Positions 22,357 to 32,600 of a DNA stretch of 64,000 nt are shown here, piece by piece (the stretch's first letter is position 1; each line of letters opens with the position of its first letter). The notes below the pieces were generated by a model. It did no database searches, was not told the DNA's origin, and saw only the letters and a program-made list of their open reading frames with translations. A program made the translations under genes and the position numbers. Source of the stretch: Merluccius polli (lineage: Eukaryota > Chordata > Actinopteri > Gadiformes > Merlucciidae); NCBI GenBank assembly GCA_030340625.1, contig JAOPHQ010001994.1:62001-126000 (forward strand), written 5' to 3'.

Positions 22357-22665
22357 ATATATTTATATGTTTTGTAGGCTTGCTGATAATTACAATTTAT
22401 TTATTTACAATGATAATATATTAATAATTTATTTACAGTTTATTTATTTACAATGATAATATATTAATAATTTATTTACAGTGTTCAACAGTGATTCTTT
22501 GCGTTTTACTACTGCTTGTTACAAAAAAATACATTCACTGTCAGTTACACAAAATGTTTAAGGTAAATAAAATATTTACATTTTATGGTAAAAGTTGTTA
22601 TTTTTAATGTAAAATATACTATATAAATAACCATGTCATCACATTCAAGAGAGCAAAAAAGTCCA

Positions 22666-24473
22666 CTATTCATTTTCATCACCCTGTCTAGGACAGCCTT
22701 GTGGATGCTCCTCACACACCTCTGTGGCATCTGCACAGAGGTTGTGTAGTATGCATGCAGACATGATGAGCATCACAACAATGTCAAGACGCATGTTCTG
22801 CAGATCTCTCACTCTCCTCCACCGACATTTCATTCTTCCAAATGCTTGTTCAACAATGACTCTTCCACGGCTGATCTGCATGTTTCTGGCCTGGTCGTCT
22901 GCTGTGAGGGCTCCATTGTCGCGCTTCGGTGTTATAACAAATGGGTAGGCATTCCCGCAGTAGGCGCTGTCTCCTAGAAGTTCGTTATTTTCCATTTTCT
23001 CCTCCCAGGTCCGGTAAAAGTCAGATGTCCGAAGCATCCGGGCATCGTGTACCCTTCCCGGTGGCCCTACAAAAATATCCAGAAATCTTCCCCTCTCATT
23101 GACGATGCCCTGTAAGAGCACAGAGTAGAAGCCTTTCCTGTTGAGGTAGTCCCCGCCTCTCAAGGTGGGCCTTTGTATTTTGATGTGGCAGCCGTCAATT
23201 GCGCCTATGATGCCATTTATGCCACAGACCCTGGCAAATGCTGCTGCAGATGTTCTTTTCTCACAGTTATTGGGCCAGGTGATGAAGGACGAGGAGAGTG
23301 AGCATAGTGCGCGGAGCAGTTCCACTATCGACCGATGAGCTGCTGATTGTGATACATCAAATTTATCTGCAATCTCTCTGAATGAGTTTTGGTTTGCCAT
23401 ATACCAAAGACACATTAAAAGTTTTTTGCTAAGAGGAACATCTGGCCGACCACCGATATGATGGCCTTGGTTAACACCTTGTTGCTCAAATTTCATGAGC
23501 AGAAAGTCAAATTGAGCCCAGGTGACACGGAGATGGCGACGGAATGTATGCTCATCCATTTCCAGAAGGATTTCCCATTCTGTTCCAGTCTTGAGAACAG
23601 GGTTCCTGGAGGGTGACAGCAGCAAAGCAAACCTGTAAAAAGAAAAAAGAGAAATAATTAAGTTAAGTTTAAGGCATCATACAGTTGACACTGGCAAATT
23701 ACATTGCAGATAATCTCAGGGTTATATTAATTTCTTGTGTAATTACAATCTGATGTATATTTTTTCCATAGCTTGTATCTGTGTAGATTGATTTGGTTGC
23801 TAAATGTCACAGCCTAGGCCTATGTCATGTGACCCGCGCTGAAAGTTGCTATTGGTAACCTATTTGCTACACTGCCAGAGGAACAGTTGTCAGATGAAGA
23901 CGTAGCAGCTCCCGTTTGTTGTTACAGCGATACACAGCATCTCTAGGTGTTGCTAAGCATTTCTAACAGCCAGACTTTTTTTACGATTGAATCCTCAGTA
24001 GTAGTAACTGCAGAGAGTGTTGAGGAAGGCTCTATGATCTTTGGTAACTGTCTGTCAAAATACGACAACAAAACAAAGGGACAAGCAGGAGACGGTTTAT
24101 AAAGCTAAGTAACTAACTTAACTTAGCTAACTTAGCTTAACAGCCTAATGTTAAACGGGGAATGTTGGCCTTACCGACAATTGATAGCCTACATTATAGC
24201 TGCTGTAGCCTACATAACGCTACAATTACATAACCTACATAGCGTTACAATTGTATCAATAGCCACTTCTGCTAACGTTACTGTTACACCAACACACATT
24301 TTAAGTTCTGTGATAGCCTAGGTTACATGATATTTAAATAAACAAAATTATACTTACATCATGCGCCGTCTGTGTTCAGTCATAGTCCTGAAGTAGTTGA
24401 CGTATGCCGATATGGCTTGCTTATAATATTCATGAGCTAACAAAACAGACATTAAACTTTCTCGGGCATCCAT
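22666..24473 (-). CDS. Harbinger (HARBI1-like) DDE transposase, two exons
   Basis: Exon 1 runs 24473-24358 (MDARESLMSVLLAHEYYKQA...) and splices in phase 2 to exon 2, 23632-22666, with gtaagt and ttacag borders. Exon 2 holds a helix-turn-helix (FREIADKFDVSQSAAHRSIV) and the DDE_4 catalytic core: GAIDGCHIKIQRP (first Asp), GPPGRVHDARMLR, GDSAYCG (second Asp) and IVEQAFGRMKCRW (Glu). The tail CILHNLCADATEV is typical of the family. About 360 residues, in line with HARBI1. No stop or frameshift is visible, so the protein could be active. Transposition also needs the Myb-like partner encoded convergently at 17488-22356. Confidence 0.88.
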
Positions 24474-24568
24474 GTTTTCCCCAATTGTTGCAATGGAACG
24501 CATTTACATCTGATGTCGGGAGAACGGACTCGGATTAATCGACTACCGACATTCAATAGAATGCGGCA

Positions 24569-24953
24569 TAAATACCCCGCTCCGAGGAAAAAAGATGTCC
24601 GTTAATTTCTGCTTTCAAATTGCCACGCGAGTGCGCGTGAGGTCATATTGCGGGCGCATGCGTATTAGTTGAAATTCCCAGGGTAACGTATTTTATGAAG
24701 TTCATTGAGGGGATTATTTTGAGTTTTGTATACGTTTTCACGTCTGTTTCAAGTTGAAGTTGTTGGAACTCTTCATACTTTGTTGTGATGGGAAATTTGT
24801 TCAACCAGCATGACAACAACAGTCCTACTGACTAAAAGCCCAAATCCTTTTTAACAGTGTACTCACTTTTGTGAGATATTGTAATTATACATGTTATAAT
24901 TATCAATGTTTTGTTTGTTGGTTTATTATGTTTTGTCAGATCATAACATTCAG
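24569..24953. other. spacer right of the Harbinger
   Basis: Unique-looking DNA. Apart from the TAA duplication at 24569-24571 I see no feature before the DUF4806-like exon. Confidence 0.4.
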
Positions 24954-25095
24954 TCTGATTGGTGGGCACACTGCAGAAGAGGCCGTAAGAAGGATGTTGC
25001 AGAGTGGCCTAACGAACAACCTGGCGCCTTCAACTGGGCAGGGAAAGGCTTCAAGGAAGCCTTTAAAAACACTGTCCTCAGTGATGTACTGTTCG
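24954..25095 (+). pseudogene. DUF4806-like exon fragment, frameshifted
   Basis: Between a cag acceptor (24951-24953) and a gtatgt donor (25096) one frame reads IGGHTAEEAVRRMLQSGL and the next frame reads FNWAGKGFKEAFKNTVLSDV. Together they resemble the C-terminal DUF4806 module (GG...VRRxL...NxLA, FNWxGKGxKxAF) found in many repeated genes of fish and invertebrates. The switch lies near 25025. No neighbouring exons were found. Family call moderate. Confidence 0.45.
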
Positions 25096-25427
25096 GTATG
25101 TTTGTCAAAACTCAGTCACACCACACAAGCATCAGACACAGATGCCACCGATTCTTTTTTTTTTTTTAAACAGCAAATAGATTGTTTAATATGCACTATG
25201 GGGTAGGCTTCTGAGCCATGCTTATTTCATGTAAAATCAGACAAAATCCATTTATACTATGCAATCAAAGTTTGTGTACAAATGCAGCAATGCTTTTAAC
25301 TTTTAACACTGACAATATTCTGCACTGCACTCTTGCACTATCCGTCAGCACTAGAACACTTAATTCGTTTGACGTTATTTCACTTTTACCATCTAGCTAT
25401 CTTGCACCGAAAGCCTACCCAGCAAGC
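25096..25427. other. spacer
   Basis: Apart from a run of eleven T at 25157-25167 nothing is recognisable. Confidence 0.35.
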
Positions 25428-25622
25428 CAAATGACGTCAGGTTGACGTCGTCTTGACGTCATTTTGTGACGTTCCGGACTAGGCCAAATTGGCAATGTTT
25501 TGGACGTCATAACCAAGACGTCAAGTCGACGGCTTTTTAATGACCCTAAGCCGACCACATACCCGTCCAGTTTATGTCGTCGAGAGGACGTCTTGACCGT
25601 GTCCTGGAAATGACGTCCAAAT
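25428..25622. repeat. GACGTC-rich cluster
   Basis: Within 195 bp there are about ten GACGTC or TGACGT words, several as the CRE/ATF-like palindrome TGACGTCA or its halves, on both strands. The arrangement is irregular, with no fixed period. It may be a decayed tandem repeat or a MITE with CpG-rich ends; binding by bZIP proteins is conceivable but untested. Confidence 0.45.
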
Positions 25623-25739
25623 GTCCCCCGATTCACTTATCAATTAAAGCAGCCAACATGTGATTGCAAATAGACATTGCCTTTACAAGATGGTGTTTAT
25701 AAAAAAGTATATTTTGAAGACACAAATCAAACACCAAAC

Positions 25740-26470
25740 GTATTAAAACAGAACACTTTATTTTGTAGAAATTAACAATAAGAATCTGGAAAAACTAAAA
25801 ACACTGACATTAGAACCGTATTGAAATATTAACTTTTAAAAAATATATTGAAACAAGAAATGAACAACAACTTTTCACTTGGCATTATGCAAAGGCGGGC
25901 TTCGTCTTCTAACCCCCTCCACCAGACCTCCCGGGTGCGCACGTGTTTCAGGTAATCTGCCGCACGGCACTGATGGCAGTTTCGGTCGCTGTTCTGTCCC
26001 ATCGTTTGACAGCGTCTGTAATACAAAATCAATCAGACTCTCAGACTTTGAAAACATACATATCTCGGGCTCATACAAAGTTGAGCCCGAGAGGGACCCA
26101 ATTTGAACTGCAATAATTCCTCCCGGCTCTAACGTTATACCGAGTGCGCTGAAATGCTGTTAGCAGCTAGCAGCTAGTTGAGAAAATACGATAGTTCGCG
26201 TGTAGCAGCTAGGTTTGATTCAACAAAAGAAAAACACCAACATTTAGGAACGTGCAGCCTCTCTACGTACGGTGTGCCTGGCAGTGACAGTATTTTACTA
26301 CAACCAAACTCCGAGAACATGAAAAGGTTACTTACTTTACTCTCTCTCGTGCTAACACGCTTCCACCGCTGCGTCCTGACCTGTTCTGGTGCGCGTGCGT
26401 GTTGGACAAATGCGTCACGTGCTGGGTCGTAGGTAGATCAGGTCACGCCCACTTTCTTATACGTCGGCCT
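25740..26470. other. spacer with unrecognised open frames
   Basis: On the minus strand 26045-25875 stays open in more than one frame and ends a few hundred bases before an AATAAA-like signal (about 25762, minus). I do not recognise the peptide and cannot choose a frame. A GCTAGCAGCTAGCAGCTAG run lies near 26163. Nothing else is supported. Confidence 0.25.
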
Positions 26471-26582
26471 ATATCATTTTTGGATGGTTGTTTGTCTATT
26501 CATTGTGTCTATGTATGTGTGTGTCTGTGTATAAAATAAAAATAAAACATTTAAATAAACGCAAAAAAGGTTTTGGATGCCT

Positions 26583-26824
26583 GAGAGCCCGATTTGGTCG
26601 TGATGACGTCCAATCACAACTAGTCCGATCAGGCCGAGAATATGACCATATCACAACATTTACTTGTGCGCGGACGGACAAGTACGTTCAAGAGAGCCCA
26701 GTGGGGTCGTGATCAGACTTTACTTCTCGTTTGTGCGTAAGTAATTGGTTGTGATATGGTCATATTCTGGGCCTGATTGGACTAGTTGTGATTGGACGTC
26801 ATCACGACCTAATTGGGCTCTCTC
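26583..26824. mobile_element. fold-back MITE with ~75-bp inverted arms
   Basis: The left arm 26583-26657 (GAGAGCCCGATTTGGTCGTG...) is nearly complementary to the right arm 26748-26824 (...CACGACCTAATTGGGCTCTC). The 90-bp loop holds a third, direct partial copy of the arm start (GAGAGCCCAGTGGGGTCGTG at 26693). No clear target duplication could be set. Confidence 0.7.
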
Positions 26825-26940
26825 GGACACGTCCGGGTCCGTCCGTGTTTGCTGGGTACATTCACGCCTAAGAATCTATCAACGCGTGTCTATCTGTCGG
26901 GTAATCTCAGCATGCATGCATGTAGCGAAAATCATGCATG

Positions 26941-27507
26941 TGTAACAGAGGTTATGCTGTATATAATATAATCACACAAAATTATTGTTTCTATCTACCT
27001 GACCGTTGTTACTTCTCGGCAGAGCTCCCTGTGTACCCCTGCATTTCTTCTGGGGCGACCCCATGTCTGTATAAAATATCCATTTCCCACAATGCTCTCT
27101 CTCTTGTCCTCGTGCACTGTGGGAGAGGTGAGCGTATTCTTTTGTTCCGGGTCCATTGGGGTTTTATTTGGCCTCTATTTTATGTTTTTAAAGTTTTATT
27201 TTATTCATATTCATGTTTCTCCTTGTAGGGGCTCGGGTGATGTCTGAGACGTATTGTTTATTGTTTCATTGTCATCTCTGTCAGGTATGTTCCGCGTTTT
27301 AAATTTGAGCTAAGCTAGCTAGCCTAACGGCTCGAGCGCGCTCTTGTCCTCGTGCACTGTGGGAGAGGGGCTCGGGTGATGTCTGAGACGTATTGTTTAT
27401 TGTTTCATTGTCATCTCTGTCAGGAATAAAGCGAGAGAAACTGGAGCATTGTGGTTCACTTAACGACAAATACTACTACACAACGCAGAGGTTACCCACC
27501 GGTTACA
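26941..27507 (+). repeat. 5' LTR of gypsy 1, with internal intron-less duplication
   Basis: The LTR starts TGTAACAGAGG and ends CCGGTTACA. TATAAAA lies at 27070-27076, so transcripts should start near 27100. A block A (27101-27127), a 101-bp intron-like segment (27128-27228, gtgagc...ttgtag) and a block B (27229-27284) are followed, after a 56-bp spacer that begins gtatgt, by A and B again (27341-27367, 27368-27423) joined without the intron. AATAAA follows at 27425. The second copy starts at the predicted transcription start, as expected if it came from spliced RNA. Confidence 0.9.
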
Positions 27508-27526
27508 CTTGGTGCCGTGAACCCGT
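27508..27526 (+). promoter_or_regulatory. primer binding site of gypsy 1
   Basis: Two bases after the LTR the sequence reads TGGTGCCGTGAACCCG, starting with the TGG that pairs to a tRNA CCA end. I cannot say which tRNA is used. Confidence 0.6.
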
Positions 27527-28094
27527 CGCATCTCCGGTCAGTGTCGTCTGATCATCCGGGGAGCTGCGCTTGCTAGCTGTGCTTGCTAGCTGCGGTCCGG
27601 TTTCGGGACCCTCCTCCTCTCCTCCACGGTGTCGGCGGGGAGATGCGCTCACTACCTGCGGTCCGGTTTCGGGACCCTCCTCCGCTCCTCCACGGTGTAG
27701 CAACGAGCTAACGCTCGCTAGCTGCGGTCAAGTCTCGGGACCCTCTCCTGGCTCGCGCCTCTTCAGCTCTCTTCTTCGGCGTTGGCGGGCGGCCATGCTC
27801 GGCAGTGGGTGCTGCTGACGGACATCTTTGACGCTCGGCTCTTGCCGCATGTGCATCAGGTTTGTTGACCCGAGGAATTAAAGTGACAGTGATATAAATT
27901 GTGTTTTATTTAAAAAAAAAAAAAATTGTGTTTCATTTAAAAGAAGAAAAGGCATTGTGTATTAGAAAAAGAAAAGAAAGTGTGTGTTTTGTGTGTGTGT
28001 GTTATCTTTGTTTGTGAAAAAAAAGGCTGTCTTGTGTGTATTTTTGTTTGAGAAAAAGGAACCTTTTTTTTTTTTTCTTCTCTGCTACTTGGCT
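27527..28094 (+). other. gypsy 1 leader
   Basis: The leader includes three imperfect copies of a block with 'GCTAGCTGCGGTC' and 'CGGGACCCTC' at about 27575, 27655 and 27720, so it is partly repetitive. A/T-rich runs follow. No coding capacity is evident. Confidence 0.5.
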
Positions 28095-29654
28095 ATGATG
28101 GCAGGAGAGGGCACTTTTAGGGTTCATACCAATGTTGGTCGTGGGCATGATGTCACATTGGGGATAGGGAGGGGCCAGCAGGTTGCTCCACTGTGTTTTG
28201 GTAGGGGCAGGTCCATGTCCCCCGGTGCTCTCAACTACGCAGCTGATCAGTCGGTTTTTGACCCGTCATTGGCTCCCACTGCTAGCTCCACTCCACTTAC
28301 CCAATCTGCCCCTCAGCCTACACAAGTCGTCCCCGTTGAGGCCCTTGGTGCCTTAATCACAGATTTAGCCAAGAAAATAGGAGACACTATTTCAGCCAAC
28401 CTTAGCACTATGCAGCAGCCCAGTACAGATCAGACCCGGTCTTCCATGAGTCAGTCGTCCAGTGATGCCGGTTTGTCGCAGCTCAAGGTCCTTGTGCAGT
28501 CTGACACCAAAGCGCCACCTTACTTCAGGGGTGATCACACTGATTTGTTCTCTGTTCATGAGTGGGAGGATATGATGAACTGTTACCTGAAAAGAGTGAA
28601 ATGTGACACGCCTGCTGAAATGTATGATTTGATAATGTCGAGACTAACAGGCAGAGCCAGAGATGTGGTTAAAGTGTCCCTCCGCAGTCGCAGTGGACTG
28701 AGTGCATCTGATCTGCCTTTGGCTGTGTTTGACATATTGAAGCGTAACTTCAGCGAGCTGTCATATTCTAGCTTGCCCATGAGAGATTTCTACAGCACCG
28801 TCCCCCGTGTCGGTGAGAGTGCTATGGATTACTGGATCCGCCTGAACAAATCCATTGATGCCGCTGATGAGTGCCTTCGCAGAAGAGGTAAGTCTGTTGA
28901 GGACCCCAGTACGGAGGTAGTCATGATGTTCATCAACCATTGTCCCGATCCAAGTCTTGCCATGTCCTTTCAACTGAAGGCTCCAGAGCAATGGACTGCG
29001 GCCGAGGTTCAGGAGCGTCTAGATAGCCACACGAGACGTGTGAGGAGGGCAACAGCCCAGACCCATCATGCAGTGGGCTTGTCTGCTTACAGTCAGAGTC
29101 CAGTCACTGATTCTTTTAACCCTTTCAGCTCCGGGGTGTCTCAGGGTGAGTCATCAGCGTGTCAGTCAGGGCTTACACCTGCTCCTTTGCCTCTTTCTCC
29201 TTTGGCCCGTAGTCAGCTTGGGTCAGGCGAAGTGGTGAACCCGTGCAAACCCGCTCCCTTGAATCCACCTTCTGCAGGTGCATCTGATTTGCCCCCTGCT
29301 GCCACTATTCAGCCAGCCGCAGAGTCTGGTGTTCAGCAGGTCGTGGCCATGTTTGACAAGGTTTTGTCTCTTTGTAATGCTTCTCTTGCTACTGGCCAGA
29401 GGGTTGCCAACTTTCAGCCGGTCAGCCGTCAGCCGGCCCAGAGGCAGTTCAACCATCCCCGTAATCAGCAGCGCTCCGGACCGTCTGCATGCAGAGTTTG
29501 TGGTTCTAGCGACCATTCGACCCATGCTCACTGCAGGAGGTGCGGACTGTGCCACAATTGCTTCCTCCCTGGCCATATTAGACAGATGTGTCCACAGCTC
29601 TCCAGCTCCGCGGCTGCTATGCCTCCTTCTCCTTCCTTGGCTGATTTAAACTAG
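28095..29654 (+). CDS. gag: gypsy 1 Gag
   Basis: The frame is open from 27984, but the ATG pair at 28095-28100 (MMAGEGTFRVHTNVG) is the more likely start because the codons before it encode a low-complexity Phe/Cys/Val stretch. The protein has a Ser/Gln/Pro-rich first third, a capsid-like helical region (VHEWEDMMNCYLKRVKC, LMSRLTGRARDVVKVSL), and two cysteine knuckles near the C-terminus: CRVCGSSDH...C and CHNCFLPGHIRQMC (C-x2-C-x4-H-x4-C). Gag forms the particle and packages RNA. It stops at 29654, 26 bases before the pol ATG, which lies in a different frame. About 519 residues. Confidence 0.85.
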   Translation: MMAGEGTFRVHTNVGRGHDVTLGIGRGQQVAPLCFGRGRSMSPGALNYAADQSVFDPSLAPTASSTPLTQSAPQPTQVVPVEALGALITDLAKKIGDTISANLSTMQQPSTDQTRSSMSQSSSDAGLSQLKVLVQSDTKAPPYFRGDHTDLFSVHEWEDMMNCYLKRVKCDTPAEMYDLIMSRLTGRARDVVKVSLRSRSGLSASDLPLAVFDILKRNFSELSYSSLPMRDFYSTVPRVGESAMDYWIRLNKSIDAADECLRRRGKSVEDPSTEVVMMFINHCPDPSLAMSFQLKAPEQWTAAEVQERLDSHTRRVRRATAQTHHAVGLSAYSQSPVTDSFNPFSSGVSQGESSACQSGLTPAPLPLSPLARSQLGSGEVVNPCKPAPLNPPSAGASDLPPAATIQPAAESGVQQVVAMFDKVLSLCNASLATGQRVANFQPVSRQPAQRQFNHPRNQQRSGPSACRVCGSSDHSTHAHCRRCGLCHNCFLPGHIRQMCPQLSSSAAAMPPSPSLADLN

Positions 29655-29680
29655 GGCGCCCGTGCGATGAGAGGGGTAGC

Positions 29681-32600
29681 ATGGGCAGTGCTGGTGAAAC
29701 CCTCACTGTTGATGGGGATGTGCAGTCAGTCTACGTGAATTGCTGTAGTAATCTTCCCAGTGACAATACAGTGGTTGTTGTTGGTTCTCACAGAGTTGAA
29801 GTGGCTAGTGATTTGTTCTACGCCCCAGTGTCTGTTGGGGGTCAGGCCACTTTGAAAGGTATGCTTGATTCTGGGAGTCCTCTGCCTGTTCCTGAGAAGG
29901 TGGTCCTTGTTGGTTGTGGCGGTCTCACAACACAACCCAGTTGCATTTATGAGTTGACCGTTGAGATTTTCGGTTCTAAGTTCATTGTGTCTACTTTCCT
30001 TGTTCCAGGGCAGAGAGACAAAATCATCATTGGGAGTAATGTCATCAGGCCATTGATACAGGAGCTGAGATCAGATGAGAAATACTGGGAGCTCATTCGC
30101 TCCAGGACCTCCGACCCTGAGTGTGAACAGTTCTTGCAGTTGCTCAGCTGTATTACCCGCTGGTCGGGTCCTGAACTGCCTGAGAGGGTCGGCACTGTGA
30201 TGCTGCGTCAGGCTGTCACTCTTGCTCCCCAGCAGGAGTACTTGGTGTGGGGTAAGTTGCCTGGTAGTGCTCCTGTTTCACCGGGGAGCACTGTCATTGT
30301 GGAGCCCACGTCTTCTCGTTCTGCTCCCAAGGACATCATTGTTGGTCGGGTTGTAGCACCCATGTGGGGCGACCGTTGGGTGCCTATGAAGATTCTTAAT
30401 CCTACTATGAGCCCTGTCACGCTGCGAAGGGGTGCAAAGGTGGCAGATGTTTTTCCATGTGTTGCGGTGGAGGATCTTCCTATCTCCCAGGGTGTGAGTA
30501 GGCCTCAGTCTGGTCAGGTTCATGACCCTGCCTCCACTTCAGACACCGCTTCTTCCCCCTCTCAGCAACTTAAGGCCTGTGGCTTGGCTGACATTGATCT
30601 TGAGGGCTGTGATGTGTCACATGAATGGAGAGAAAGACTGGCTGATCTTGTGCTTACTTACCAAGATGTGTTCTCCAAGGACAAGCTGGATTGTGGGGAA
30701 GCAAAGGATTTTGTCCATCGTATCCATCTTACTGACGATCGCCCCTTCCGGCTGCCCTATCGCCGCCTTCCTCCAGCACATTACCACAAACTGAGAGAGG
30801 TGCTGTCTGAGATGGAATTGAAAGGCATCATCAGTAAGTCTGTTAGTGAATATGCCTCACCACTGGTCCTGGTCTGGAAGAAGTCTGGGGATTTGAGAAT
30901 CTGTACTGACTTCCGTTGGCTCAATGCCAAGACTGTCAAGGACGCACACCCGCTGCCCCACCAGGCTGATTGTCTTGCTGCTCTTGGGGGAAACGCCTTT
31001 TTCAGCACCATGGACCTTACATCGGGGTTCTACAACATCCCCCTCCATGAGTCTGACAGACGGTTCACAGCCTTCACAACACCCCTGGGCCTTTACGAAT
31101 ACAACCGGCTTCCCCAGGGCCTGTGCAACAGCCCAGCGTCTTTTATGCGGATGATGATCAGTGTCTTTGGTGATCTGAACTTTTCCAGTCTCCTTTGTTA
31201 TTTGGATGATCTACTTGTTTTTGCTCCTTCGGAGGAAGAGGCCTTGAAGAGGCTTGACGCCGTCTTTTCACGTCTCAGGGCTAGCAACCTGAAGCTAGCA
31301 CAGAAGAAGTGTCATTTTCTGAAGAAGTCTGTGAGGTTTCTTGGTCATGTGGTTGACAGCAGTGGTGTTTTGGTTGACCAGGAGAAAGTGAAAGTGATCT
31401 CTGCGTTTCGGAAGGAAGACCTCATGAAGGACGATGGCTGCACTCCATCTCAGCGGAAAGTCAAGTCTTTTCTCGGCATGGTGCTTTATTACCAGCACTT
31501 CATTCCTGGCTGCTCTTCCATCGCTAGGCCACTCTACACTCTTACTGCTGGTCAGAAGAGGAAAGCTAAAGGCTCCTTTGGCCGGCGGAAAGCTGGAACC
31601 TTCCGTGAGTTGACCTCCAAAGACTGGACTCCTGCTTGTGAGGCCGCTTTTGAAAGTCTGAAGAATGCGCTCCTCAACAGTGTGGTGCTGTCACACCCAG
31701 ACTTTGATAGACCCTTCATCCTTTCCACCGATGCGTCTCTTGATGGTCTAGGGGCCGTACTTTCACAGGTGCTGGCCGGCGAGGAGAGAGCAAGACCTAT
31801 TGCTTTTGCAAGCAAATCCCTCACTCGCAGTCAAGCTAACTATCCAGCTCACAGGCTGGAATTCTTGGCTCTGAAATGGGCCGTGTGCGAAAAGTTCAGT
31901 CATTGGCTCAAGGGTCATAAGTTCACTGTGTGGTCAGACAACAATCCGCTCACGTATATACTGACCAAGCCGAAGCTTGATGCCTGTGAGCAGCGTTGGG
32001 TCTCCAAACTGGCTCCCTATTCCTTTGAAATCAAGCACATTCCTGGTCGCTTGAATGTGGTGGCGGATGCTCTCAGCAGGAACCCTTTTGTGGAGTCTTT
32101 AAGGGAGAGGCTGTTGTGTGAGCCTTACTCGGAGCTACTGGGTCAGGCTCAGGATGTCGACTGTGAGTGTGTGCAAGACACTTTCCGCTTTACCTGTCAA
32201 CCTCAGTCCTTGGATACTCCCTCTCCTCCAGCTGCCTTCAATGGTTCTCTGTCAGCGGATGATGTCTCCTCTATCCTCTCCTCTTCGGATGACTGGGACT
32301 CTGCTCCTAGACAGCGAGCAGCCTCCCTTGCCGATCATCTGACCACTTTGACGCCTTCTGGTCAGGACGTGCTCCCTTCTTTGTCTCTCAGTGACCTTCA
32401 GTCTCATCAGCAGCGAGATTCAGTCATCTCCAGGGTTACTTTCTATGTTGAGCGGAAGCGCAGGCCCTCCAGACGTGAACGCTGCAATGAAAGTCAACTG
32501 ACCATCAGACTCCTCAGACAATGGGAGAAACTGACATTCTTGAATGGCATTCTCTACAGGGTCACGAAGGACCCTTTGTCCAAGCACAAGCGGTTTCAGT

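Larger units (their letters stand above)
17337..24568. mobile_element. complete PIF/Harbinger transposon carrying a hAT insertion
   Basis: TAA flanks both ends (17334-17336 and 24569-24571), matching the TWA target preference of PIF/Harbinger. The termini TGGCGCATTCTATTG and its inverted partner TGCCGCATTCTATTG differ by one base. Inside are the two genes expected of an autonomous Harbinger: a Myb/SANT-like protein on the plus strand and a HARBI1-like DDE transposase on the minus strand, arranged tail to tail. Both frames appear intact after splicing. Without the 3.3-kb hAT the element is about 3.9 kb. Confidence 0.85.

Noticed and set aside
26941..27507. the 101-bp segment in the LTR as a transposon insertion
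   Set aside because: It has no flanking target duplication or inverted ends, and its borders are exact GT and AG, so an intron fits better.
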